Shown here: in pieces, positions 7,967 to 15,553 of the stretch
How the letters are laid out: every line of letters begins with the position of its first letter
Position numbering within the stretch: the first letter of the stretch is position 1
Origin: Clostridia bacterium
GTDB lineage: Bacteria; Bacillota; Clostridia; Christensenellales; QAND01
Reading direction: 5' to 3'
Assembly: GCA_017439715.1 (NCBI GenBank)
Contig: JAFSIR010000025.1
Coordinates: forward strand, 1-64,000
Length of the DNA: 64,000 nt
Made by a program: the position numbers and the translations under genes
The notes under the pieces: generated by a model
The model's input: only the letters and a program-made list of their open reading frames with translations
What the model was told of the DNA's origin: nothing
Databases searched by the model: none

Positions 7967-9154
7967 TCACTCCTTAATCGTTTTGCCTCTGAGCTGCTCT
8001 TCCACAGCGGATTGGCGGAGCAGCTGGGCTTTTTGAACGCCTTCATCCGTAGAGCCGTACACCGCTTCTTTATAAGTACGGCCATTGAGATAGGCGGAGA
8101 TAACATATTTGAGCAACAGCATGAGCATGGGCCCGAGGATCAGGCCCAGCACACCGGCCACGACAAAGCCGGCGTACATGGCAGTGAGGGTGAGCAGCGG
8201 GTGGATGCCGATCTGCTGGCCGACGATGCGCGGCTCGATCAGCTGGCGGGTGACAACCGCGCACAGATAGATCACCGCAAGGCCGATGCCGCGGCCGACA
8301 GCGCCGGTGAATAGGCAATACACGCTCCATGGCAGCAGCACCGCCGCCGAGCCGAACAGGGGCAGCGCGTCTAGCAGTGCAATGGCAAGCGCGATGAGGA
8401 AGGCATAATTCACATGCAGGATCAATAGGCCGATGAGAATCACCGTGCCCAAACAGAGCATGATGATCAACTGGGCGCGGATCCACCCTACCAGCGCGTG
8501 AATAAACGTTTTATACATATTCACCATAAAGCTCAGCCATTTTTCAGGGATGTGGCGGCGCATATGCTGATACAGCTTGTGCCGGTCAACCAAAAAGAAG
8601 AAGGTGGCCAAGATGGTGATGATGCAGGCAAAAAAGATCTGCGGGATTTTGGTGAGCCCTTTTACCATGTTTGTTGCGGTGTTGGAAAAGAAAACCAGCA
8701 AGTCGGCGAGGCTCGAATCGACCCACTCGGCGATTTTATTCACGGTGTCCGGCGTTAAGAAAGTGATGGTTTGCTGTGCCCAGGCAAGGGCCTCGTTCAC
8801 CACGCTGTCCAGCTTGTCAACAAAGGCGGGGAAGCCTTTGCCCAACTGCACCAGTTCTGTTACGGCAAGCGAGCCGCACCAGACGAGCAGGGAGCCGACC
8901 AATGCGAACAGCAGCACCATCACCAGCAGCACAGCCAGCGCGCGCGGACAGCGCTTGCCCAAAAGGCGCAGCACCAACATTACCAGCGGGTTGAGCACCA
9001 GTGCCAGCACAAAGCCAAGAGCCACAGGCAGCACATATTTGAGCAGCAAGCCGAATACGACCAGCACCAAAATGGTGCCCAGCACAAGGGTGGGCAGCTC
9101 CAGTGCTTTGCGCCACGGGGCTGCATAGGGGGCTTCTTTTTTGGGGATCTCCAT
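7967..9154 (-). CDS. AI-2E / YtvI family membrane transporter
   Basis: A 395-residue polytopic membrane protein of the AI-2E transporter superfamily (TqsA/PerM/YtvI type). It shows the typical C-terminal run of hydrophobic segments with LLDALPLFGSAAVLLPW and RQLIEPRIVGQQIGIHP, and a long soluble segment after the second pair of membrane helices. The usual family length is 340-400. The gene opens the leftward operon; its stop lies 5 bases before the next ATG. In spore formers YtvI is a sporulation membrane protein; transport of a signal, sodium or another solute cannot be told apart here. Confidence 0.88.
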   Translation of the reverse strand: MEIPKKEAPYAAPWRKALELPTLVLGTILVLVVFGLLLKYVLPVALGFVLALVLNPLVMLVLRLLGKRCPRALAVLLVMVLLFALVGSLLVWCGSLAVTELVQLGKGFPAFVDKLDSVVNEALAWAQQTITFLTPDTVNKIAEWVDSSLADLLVFFSNTATNMVKGLTKIPQIFFACIITILATFFFLVDRHKLYQHMRRHIPEKWLSFMVNMYKTFIHALVGWIRAQLIIMLCLGTVILIGLLILHVNYAFLIALAIALLDALPLFGSAAVLLPWSVYCLFTGAVGRGIGLAVIYLCAVVTRQLIEPRIVGQQIGIHPLLTLTAMYAGFVVAGVLGLILGPMLMLLLKYVISAYLNGRTYKEAVYGSTDEGVQKAQLLRQSAVEEQLRGKTIKE

Positions 9155-9203
9155 GAATGCACCTCATTTTCTTTCCCAAGGGGATGGGAAAGCAGACCGA
9201 TTC

Positions 9204-9224
9204 ATTATATAATACAGTATACCA
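9204..9224. promoter_or_regulatory. Overlapping divergent promoters (transporter operon / aldolase)
   Basis: Plus strand TATAAT at 9208-9213 serves the aldolase gene at 9253. Minus strand TGGTATACT (9216-9224) is an extended -10 for the operon starting at 9154. The two -10 boxes are only 2 bases apart, so polymerase binding in one direction should exclude the other. Confidence 0.55.
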
Positions 9225-9252
9225 CATATTTATAAAAGGAGACATAATTGCC

Positions 9253-10083
9253 ATGCTGATATCGATGAAACTGATTTTGCAGCGCGCCCGCGAGGGCGGA
9301 TACGGGGTGCCGGCGCCCAACGTTCGCAATGAAGACACGGTGCGTGCCTGCATTGAGGCGGCGGAAGAGCTGAACAGCCCGCTGATCATCGGCCCGGGGT
9401 ATAAGAGTAACCCGGATTTTAAGTTTTTTGCCTGTATGATCCGCGAGCTGGCCGAGCAAAGCAAAATTGAGATTGCCTTCAATCTTGACCATGGCAGTTC
9501 GCCTGAGCAATGCTTTGATGCTGCGGATAACGGATACACGGGCGTGATGATCGACGCGTCTGTGCAGCCGTATGAACAGAATGCGGTCATCACGAAGCAA
9601 GTGGTGGATTATGCGCATGCAAGGGGCGTTTCGGTAGAAGCGGAGCTGGGCCATGTGGGGCAGGGCATTCAATACGAGGTGGACCGCGATGCGGCGCTGA
9701 CCGATCCTGACGAGGCGGTGCGCTTTGTGAGCGAAACGGGTGTGGATGCGCTGGCGGTGGCCATCGGATCGGCCCACGGAGTGTATAAAGGCGTGCCGCG
9801 GCTGGATTTTGATCGGCTGCAGGTGCTGCGCCGGCGTGTTTCGGTGCCGCTGGTGCTGCACGGCGGGTCGGGCACCGGAGATGAAAACCTGGCGCGGGCG
9901 TGCCGCGAGGGCATTTGCAAGGTAAACTTGGCCACAGACCTGTATAACTGCGGGGGCCGGCGGGTGGCGGCGTTCATCGGCGAGGGCGGCAGCGGGCTGC
10001 AGGCCTATCAGGAGCTGACGGCTGGCTATAAAGACGAGCTGAAGCGGTATATGCAGGTGATCGGCGCAGCGGGCCGGGCCTAA
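9253..10083 (+). CDS. Class II fructose/tagatose-bisphosphate-type aldolase
   Basis: Zinc-dependent class II aldolase family protein of 276 residues, expected to split a ketose bisphosphate into dihydroxyacetone phosphate and an aldehyde. Visible motifs: NLDHG (first zinc histidine and catalytic aspartate), EAELGHVGQG, GSAHGVYKG, LVLHGGSGTGDE and KVNLATDL (phosphate loop). ATG 9253 matches the start of the paralogue at 29472, and AAGGAG lies 11 bases upstream. Codon use is ordinary, unlike the paralogue, which looks highly expressed. The true sugar could be fructose, tagatose or another ketose phosphate. Confidence 0.9.
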   Translation: MLISMKLILQRAREGGYGVPAPNVRNEDTVRACIEAAEELNSPLIIGPGYKSNPDFKFFACMIRELAEQSKIEIAFNLDHGSSPEQCFDAADNGYTGVMIDASVQPYEQNAVITKQVVDYAHARGVSVEAELGHVGQGIQYEVDRDAALTDPDEAVRFVSETGVDALAVAIGSAHGVYKGVPRLDFDRLQVLRRRVSVPLVLHGGSGTGDENLARACREGICKVNLATDLYNCGGRRVAAFIGEGGSGLQAYQELTAGYKDELKRYMQVIGAAGRA

Positions 10084-10091
10084 AAAAACAT

Positions 10092-10122
10092 AAACGGCGA
10101 AAGGAAACTTTCGCCGTTTTAT
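10092..10122 (+). terminator. Bidirectional terminator with GAAA tetraloop
   Basis: Perfect 12-bp stem AAACGGCGAAAG / CTTTCGCCGTTT closed by a GAAA loop, placed between convergent genes; its right arm reaches the stop codon of the leftward gene. Confidence 0.9.
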
Positions 10123-10640
10123 TTATTGGCCCATTTTTCCAGTAGGCGTTCTGACTGCCCGCGGGAATAAAAGCGGAACTGGAGCACCTCGGGGTGATTT
10201 TTAAGCACTTGTTCCATGCCAGGGGCAGTATCGGTTTTAAAGTGCCAAATACTGTTTAAAAAGGCGCGGTCGATCTTATCCGGGCAGCCGGGCGCCATAT
10301 CGGGCCGGGTATGGTTGCGGTGGACAAGGGCGCGGTATAGTGCGCCACTGTAACAGGTGGAACGCGAATAATCCAGCCAGATGACGCAATCGGCAAACCG
10401 CAGCCTTAGATCGAGCGTGCGGGCATAGTTGCCATCCATAATAAAGCGCTCGCGCGCCAGCACGGGGGCAAGGCGCTGCTCAAACACAGCGTTTGAAACG
10501 CTTTTCCATTGGGCCTGCCAATACAGCTGATCCAAATGCACAACGGGGTGGCCGCAAATCTCGCTCAGCCGATTGGAAAACGTTGTTTTCCCGCTTCCGG
10601 GCGCGCCGATAACCAAAATGCGTTTGGGGATGAGAAACAT
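10119..10640 (-). CDS. P-loop NTPase, adenylate-kinase-like (topology modulation protein type)
   Basis: A 173-residue small P-loop protein. The Walker A motif GAPGSGKTT is at residues about 12-20, followed by HLDQLYW and a MDGNY segment, the pattern of the FlaR / topology-modulation family of shikimate- or adenylate-kinase-like proteins. ATG 10640 follows GGAGG by 8 bases; a longer frame to 10661 lacks a ribosome site. It is transcribed alone. Substrate unknown. Confidence 0.85.
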   Translation of the reverse strand: MFLIPKRILVIGAPGSGKTTFSNRLSEICGHPVVHLDQLYWQAQWKSVSNAVFEQRLAPVLARERFIMDGNYARTLDLRLRFADCVIWLDYSRSTCYSGALYRALVHRNHTRPDMAPGCPDKIDRAFLNSIWHFKTDTAPGMEQVLKNHPEVLQFRFYSRGQSERLLEKWANK

Positions 10641-10775
10641 GCGCACAGCCTCCTTTCCCACTTAATAGTATAGTCGGGCGGCGGTGCAAAAGCAAGGGGA
10701 CCGCCACTGTCCTGATTATGGGACAGATGATCCGTTATACTCAAAGCTGCAAATACGAAAAAGGGGGGCAGGCGG

Positions 10776-11042
10776 ATGAAAGCAGCCAAGCAGTTACGGA
10801 ACAAAAAGAGGCAGGCGGAGAAAACAGATCTGGAGCGGATCACGGCTGTGGATGTTTGGAAAATTTTGTGTTTGGGGCTGCCGCGGGCGTTTTTACTGCA
10901 CAATCGGCGGCGTGCAATAAAGCCCATGAAGCTTAAAACAAGGGCGTATCAAAAAAGCGCTCCGATGATGCGGGCAGCGCAGGTTTCATGCGCCGCGCCC
11001 AAACGCATTGCCGCGCCGCGAAGAACGGTGATGGACAAATAA
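10776..11042 (+). CDS. Small basic hypothetical protein
   Basis: An 88-residue open frame very rich in lysine and arginine, with no recognised domain. Support for a real gene: AAGGGG about 10 bases upstream, a TATACT at 10736-10741, a stop directly before a terminator, and no competing gene on the other strand. Against it: no strong -35 box, an overlapping frame of similar length and no known family. It could be a small nucleic-acid-binding protein or a chance frame. Confidence 0.35.
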   Translation: MKAAKQLRNKKRQAEKTDLERITAVDVWKILCLGLPRAFLLHNRRRAIKPMKLKTRAYQKSAPMMRAAQVSCAAPKRIAAPRRTVMDK

Positions 11043-11067
11043 AAAAAGGCCGCAGGGCCTTTTTTGT
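11041..11067 (+). terminator. Terminator between convergent genes
   Basis: Short stem AAAAAGGCC / GGCCTTTTT with an A-rich left arm and T run, usable in both directions. Confidence 0.7.
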
Positions 11068-11083
11068 TTGCGCAGAAGGACGG

Positions 11084-11950
11084 TTATTTGCTCAGTTCGT
11101 TATACAGCGTGAAGCCAAGGATCAGCGCGCCGCCGACAAGCTGCAGTACAGAGAGCGGCTCGCCCAGCAGTGTGACGGAGATGGCAACGGCCACAAGCGG
11201 GTCGATATAGCTTAAGATGGCGGCTTTTTGGCCAGGCAATTCTTTGAGCGAGGAAAAATACAGGCAATAGTTGATCCCCGTGTGCACGAAGCCAACGAAC
11301 AGCAGGCTCAGCCAGCCAACGGTGTTCAGCGCAAAGAGCGAAACGCCGCTTGTGAGCAGCACATAGGGCAGCAGCACGCAGATGGCCGACAGGAACTGCA
11401 AAAACGTTCTGTGCAGGCCGGCTACGTTTTGGATGAACTTGTTTAAAAGGACCACCGAGGCATACAGCACCGCGGCGCCCAGCCCGAACAGGATGCCCAA
11501 CAGGTGGTTGCTGCCATGGCTCAGCTCGCCAAGCCCGGTGATCAGCACAAGGCCGAGAGTGGACATGGCAAAGCACAGCCATTGCTTAGGACCCGTTTTT
11601 TCGCGAAACAGGAGGGGGCAGGCAAGGGTGACGAGCACGGGGGCAAAATAATAGCTCAGCGTGGCCACGGACACGGTGGTGTATTTATATGCCTCGAACA
11701 ATAGAATCCAGTTAAACCCCATAAACGCGCCGGACAGGAACAGCAGCGGCAGCTCTTTGCCGATGGCGGTAAAGGGGATTCTTTGTTTTGAAAGCAGCAG
11801 ATAGGCGCCCAAAAGCACCGCCGCCAGCACCGCGCGATACAGCGCAAGCTCGGCTGAGCAGACGCTGATGCTGCGCACAAACGGCCCCAGCGTGCCGAAC
11901 ACAGCCATGGACAGGATCATCTTTGTTTTGGCTGAAAAAACCCGTTTCAT
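11084..11950 (-). CDS. EamA/DMT family transporter
   Basis: A 288-residue protein with about ten membrane helices in two EamA repeats, the drug/metabolite transporter superfamily, usually exporters of amino acids or metabolites. Repeat 2 begins near residue 148. ATG 11950 lies 6 bases after GGAGG; the longer frame upstream has no ribosome site. A minus-strand TTGCCG (11998-12003) / 17 bp / TATACT (11975-11980) promoter precedes it. Substrate not predictable. Confidence 0.9.
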   Translation of the reverse strand: MKRVFSAKTKMILSMAVFGTLGPFVRSISVCSAELALYRAVLAAVLLGAYLLLSKQRIPFTAIGKELPLLFLSGAFMGFNWILLFEAYKYTTVSVATLSYYFAPVLVTLACPLLFREKTGPKQWLCFAMSTLGLVLITGLGELSHGSNHLLGILFGLGAAVLYASVVLLNKFIQNVAGLHRTFLQFLSAICVLLPYVLLTSGVSLFALNTVGWLSLLFVGFVHTGINYCLYFSSLKELPGQKAAILSYIDPLVAVAISVTLLGEPLSVLQLVGGALILGFTLYNELSK

Positions 11951-11974
11951 CGTTTGCCTCCGTTTTACTGATTG

Positions 11975-12003
11975 AGTATACCGCATCGGCGCAGGGGCGG
12001 CAA
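11975..12003 (-). promoter_or_regulatory. Promoter of EamA gene at 11084-11950
   Basis: Minus strand TTGCCG, 17-bp spacer, TATACT, about 25 bases before the start codon. Confidence 0.6.
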
Positions 12004-12075
12004 CAAAAAAACGAAACAAGGCGGCAAGAGACGAAAAACAGCAAAACAGGACGAAGCGGTTGGGAATGGGACACA

Positions 12076-12106
12076 AAAGAAAAAGCCGCCCGATTGCGCG
12101 GGCGGC
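12076..12106 (-). terminator. Terminator of M24/PPOX operon
   Basis: GC-rich stem GCCGCCC / GGGCGGC (12085-12106); on the minus strand it is followed by a T-rich run. Confidence 0.75.
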
Positions 12107-12123
12107 GGGAGCGCTGGGATCAA

Positions 12124-12681
12124 TCAGGCGCGGGGCTGGTTGGCCGGCATGGGCACTTCCTCAACGGAGGAGATGGGATACTGTGTTTTGCCTGTGACGA
12201 TCTCGGCCGTGACGCGAAGCGCCCAGAGGCGGGCGAGCATTTCGGGTGAGGCCTGTTTCACTTCCGGGCGGCCGCTGTTGCAGCGGCAGAGCACGGAAAA
12301 GGCGTGCAGATAAGAATCCATATCGTCTTCAGGTTTAATGATCTCGGCGGTGCCGAACACGGTAACGCTTCTGTAATCGTGGGTTTCGTTGCGATAGGAA
12401 GCGAAGCCGTGCCGATCCAGGAAGGTGGAGATGGACAGGCACACGCGCGGATCTTTTTTGATCAGCTCAATGCGGTGTCCTTCAATGGCCATGTGGAAAT
12501 AGAACACGGGCAGGTCGCCCTCCCATTCGTAGCCAAAATTCATGGGAACGCAGTAGGGATACGGCTCGTCATGTAGGCCGACAACGGCAACCTGCGTTAG
12601 ATCGAGCATGGCTTTGAGCATTTCTTTGTCGCGGATGCGTACTTTTTCGCGGTGCATGGTAAGGGTGGTATGGTCTGTCAT
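12124..12681 (-). CDS. PPOX-family (NimA-like) flavin-binding split-barrel protein
   Basis: A 185-residue protein of the pyridoxamine 5'-phosphate oxidase-like split-barrel family, closest in pattern to NimA/5-nitroimidazole reductase-like proteins: KAMLDLTQVAVVGLHDEPYP, then PMNFGYEW, YFHMAIEGHRIELIKKDPRVC and YRSVTVFGTAEII. Such proteins bind FMN or haem and reduce small molecules or act on F420; the exact activity is open. ATG 12681 follows AAGGAG by 8 bases. It lies 12 bases after the M24-like gene and shares its transcript. A second NimA-like protein is at 47766. Confidence 0.85.
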   Translation of the reverse strand: MTDHTTLTMHREKVRIRDKEMLKAMLDLTQVAVVGLHDEPYPYCVPMNFGYEWEGDLPVFYFHMAIEGHRIELIKKDPRVCLSISTFLDRHGFASYRNETHDYRSVTVFGTAEIIKPEDDMDSYLHAFSVLCRCNSGRPEVKQASPEMLARLWALRVTAEIVTGKTQYPISSVEEVPMPANQPRA

Positions 12682-12693
12682 CACAAAGGCTCC

Positions 12694-14079
12694 TTAGATA
12701 AGCGCAAGGCTGTGGGTACGGTTGAGAAAGAAGGGGTTCACATACCCGCAGGTGTTGGACATGGGCAGCACAGACGGATGCAGAGCGATATGATACGCAT
12801 CCATGATATGCGCGCGGCGCTGCATAAAGCGGGCCCAAAGCGCGGGATATTCGGCCCGGATGGCGGCCTGCAGGGCCTCGTCTGCCAGCAGCACGCCGTC
12901 TTCCCCGTTGATGCCGGAATAGCCGGGCACGCTGATGATGATATCCGCCTGCAGCATCATGCCGCTGCGCAGCTGAATGAGCGAATCTTTTTCAATGGGG
13001 GAGGACAGCCATTCCTCCGTGCCGATCAGATGGCCGGGATTAAGCGACCAGCCAAACTCTTTTTTGGGCAGAACGCTGTCGACCGCGGCATACAGTTCGC
13101 CCCCCGAAAGGCCGACCTTGAGGGTGGAATACCACACGGCGAGGCCGGCATAATAGGGCTTTGCCACCTTTTCCAAATAATCGGAAACGGCGGGGTTCAG
13201 CTCATCCGCCGAAGAAACGGCGAATCCCCCGCGATTGGAAAAGCCGCCCTTGTACCCGATGGACATGGAAAACCGATCGCCCAACACAACGGCTTTATCC
13301 CGCGGAGGCACGATGGCGTTTGTGAACCGCTCACCCGTTGCACAGATGGTGTGCACCGAATGCTGCTGGCCTTCACTTTCCAGGAACGAGGCGATCTCCG
13401 TTTCTGTTTTGCCAACGGCCACCTGCTGCATGGCGCGCAGAATGCCGTTGGAGGCAAGGCAGGCAAAATATTCAAAATGGGCGGCCTCGTTGGCGTTCAC
13501 CGTGGTGCGCACGCCGCCTTCGGGGCTAATGAAAAGATCGCACGCGTTGACAACATGGCTGCCCGCGATCTCCATAATCGTGTTTACGATGTAATACGGC
13601 AGGTCAAACAGGCGGCTGTTGTCCATAAACGAATCGGTGAACATTTTCCAGCCCGCCAGGCCCACGCGCTGGCCGGCTTCAAGGCCCGCGTCACGGAAAA
13701 GCTCATGCAGCGGCTTTGTGTTTTCCATCGGCTGGTTGGGCAGGGAAAAATAGGGCACTAAAATGCAGCTTGCGTTCAGGCGCGAGTTTTTGCCCATGGA
13801 AAACATTTCGTTCCCCAAAAGCTGATAGGCGCGGCCGTTTTGGTGCAGCACGAGCAGTGCTTCCTCAAACCGCGGTTCCCAGCCGGTGAGATAGGCAAAA
13901 TTGCCGCCGTGTTCCCGATCGGCATACACAATGAGAACATCCAGGTCTTTTTGTGCCATGGCGGCGAGCACGTTTTGCAGCCGCTGCTGCATGGTTTGCT
14001 CCGAAAGGATAACTTGGGTGTCCGGCGCAAGCATCTGCGGCGCAGCGGCCGGACGATACACAACATGGGGATAAGACAT
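12694..14079 (-). CDS. M24 (Xaa-Pro peptidase-like) protein with altered metal site
   Basis: A 461-residue two-domain protein: a creatinase-like N-terminal domain (about 40-200; LDVLIVYADREHGGNFAYLT) and a pita-bread M24 domain (about 210-440). Active M24 enzymes use two aspartates, a histidine and two glutamates for the metals. Here the first aspartate region reads FSMSIGYKGGFSNRGG, with S and N where D is expected, while GHLIGTEEW and INGEDGVLL keep a histidine and a glutamate. It may have lost peptidase activity or bind differently. ATG 14079 has AGGAAG 8 bases upstream. First gene of a two-gene unit with the PPOX protein. Confidence 0.75.
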   Translation of the reverse strand: MSYPHVVYRPAAAPQMLAPDTQVILSEQTMQQRLQNVLAAMAQKDLDVLIVYADREHGGNFAYLTGWEPRFEEALLVLHQNGRAYQLLGNEMFSMGKNSRLNASCILVPYFSLPNQPMENTKPLHELFRDAGLEAGQRVGLAGWKMFTDSFMDNSRLFDLPYYIVNTIMEIAGSHVVNACDLFISPEGGVRTTVNANEAAHFEYFACLASNGILRAMQQVAVGKTETEIASFLESEGQQHSVHTICATGERFTNAIVPPRDKAVVLGDRFSMSIGYKGGFSNRGGFAVSSADELNPAVSDYLEKVAKPYYAGLAVWYSTLKVGLSGGELYAAVDSVLPKKEFGWSLNPGHLIGTEEWLSSPIEKDSLIQLRSGMMLQADIIISVPGYSGINGEDGVLLADEALQAAIRAEYPALWARFMQRRAHIMDAYHIALHPSVLPMSNTCGYVNPFFLNRTHSLALI

Positions 14080-14204
14080 ACAACAAACTTCCTTTCCGGC
14101 ATGCCCTCCCCGGGACAGCCTACGTTTATAATACCAATTTTTTAAAAAAAGGGAAGAGGAAAGGGGAGCGGCTGTTGGGCGAATCAACAAGCCCGGCAAA
14201 ATAA

Positions 14205-14232
14205 AAAAGAGGGCCTTTTGGCCCTCTTTAAT
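14205..14232 (-). terminator. Terminator of alcohol dehydrogenase gene
   Basis: Stem AGAGGGCC / GGCCCTCT with TTTT loop and A/T runs on both sides; downstream of the leftward gene ending at 14246. Confidence 0.85.
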
Positions 14233-14245
14233 TTGATGTGATGGA

Positions 14246-15328
14246 TTACACACCCTGCAGATCCACGGTGACGCGGTAGGCGCCGGGGGTGGCAGCAGCT
14301 TTGTAAGCTTCGTTGATCTCACGCAGCGGGAAGACTTTGCCTTCGAGCGAGTAAGAGCAGTTGATGAGCTTTTTGCTGATCAGGGTCGCGGAATCGATCC
14401 AGTCTTCCAGATCGCAGCCGAAGGTACCGATGATCTCGATCTTGCGGTAGTGCAGCTCGTTGGGGTCAACCTGGAGTTCGGGTTTCGGATAGCCAGCCGG
14501 GAAGATGACCAGACGGCCGCGAAGGGGTTTGAGCATCTGATAGCCCTGTTTGTAGGCAATGGTGGCACCCACAGCCGCGATTACGCAGTCAGCGCCCACG
14601 CCGCCGGTGAGGTCTTTAACGGCCTGCACAGGATCGGTGTTTTTGGCATCGACGACGTCCGCAAACTTCATTTCTTTCGCGCGGGCGATCTTCTTGGGGT
14701 CAATCTCGGTGATGATAACGCGAGCGCCGAAGGCTTTGGCGACCTGGGCATTGACAAGGCCCATGGTGCCGGCGCCGATAACGACGACGTCTTCCATCGG
14801 TTTGATACCGGCTTTTTTCACGCCCTGCACGACCGTGGCGACGGGCTCAAGGAAACCGGCTTCCGCGGGCGCGATCGCATTGTTGATCGGCACGACGAAG
14901 CGCTGATCACACACGATATAGTCAGCAAACCGTTTGGTGCCATAGAAACCGTCATAGCTCAGGGTTTTGGATTCGCCTTTGCCCGTGCAGTCGCCGGTGT
15001 GGCCGATACGGCAGTTGTGGCATTTGCCGCAGAACGGATGCATAGCGCCGACCTGCATGCCGATTTCAAAGGAATCGAGCACGTTTTCGCCTTTGGCAAA
15101 GATGGTGCCGGCGAATTCGTGACCAGCCGCCATCGGGAAGCCCTGATGGTCGCGCAGGCCCATCCACTGCTGATAGTCCGTGGTGCAGATGTTGTTAGTC
15201 GCCATTTTGATGACGATGTCTTCCGGGCCCACTTCGGGGAACGCGCATTCGTGCATTTCAGCACCGTACGAACCGTCCTCATATTTGTGGATAGCACCGA
15301 AATGGATCTTTTCAGGCAAGTTGTTCAT
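14246..15328 (-). CDS. Zinc-dependent medium-chain alcohol/polyol dehydrogenase
   Basis: A 360-residue MDR-superfamily dehydrogenase, probably NAD-dependent oxidation of a polyol or sugar alcohol. It shows the catalytic zinc region (NNICTTDYQQW and AAGHEFAGTI), the four-cysteine structural zinc loop (FCGKCHNCRIGHTGDC) and the nucleotide-binding GAGTMGLVNAQVAKAFGA. ATG 15328 follows GGAGG by 9 bases. Codon choice is strongly biased, as in the PTS and 29472 aldolase genes, so it is likely highly expressed. The substrate (threonine, sorbitol, idonate or similar) cannot be read from sequence. Confidence 0.9.
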   Translation of the reverse strand: MNNLPEKIHFGAIHKYEDGSYGAEMHECAFPEVGPEDIVIKMATNNICTTDYQQWMGLRDHQGFPMAAGHEFAGTIFAKGENVLDSFEIGMQVGAMHPFCGKCHNCRIGHTGDCTGKGESKTLSYDGFYGTKRFADYIVCDQRFVVPINNAIAPAEAGFLEPVATVVQGVKKAGIKPMEDVVVIGAGTMGLVNAQVAKAFGARVIITEIDPKKIARAKEMKFADVVDAKNTDPVQAVKDLTGGVGADCVIAAVGATIAYKQGYQMLKPLRGRLVIFPAGYPKPELQVDPNELHYRKIEIIGTFGCDLEDWIDSATLISKKLINCSYSLEGKVFPLREINEAYKAAATPGAYRVTVDLQGV

Positions 15329-15480
15329 GAAAATCACCCTCCGTAGTGTTTTTTGGTTTGCGCCCCGGGGGCTCCGAAGCACAACACATATTTTTTTACG
15401 ATTACATTTTACCCTCTTTTGTGTTTGGTTTCAAGCCTAAAAATACGCCGTGCCCAAAAAGGAAACACCGAAACGAACAT

Positions 15481-15509
15481 TTGATATTAGCAATGCAAAA
15501 TGATATAAT
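15481..15509 (+). promoter_or_regulatory. Near-consensus promoter of lipoprotein/ABC cassette
   Basis: TTGATA (15481-15486), 17-bp spacer ending in TGA, TATAAT (15504-15509). The start point would be near 15516, with a leader of about 38 bases. This is among the strongest promoter matches in the window. Confidence 0.85.
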
Positions 15510-15553
15510 ATAGCCATCTATATCTTCGGGTTACCTAAAGGAGTGGACCAGGC

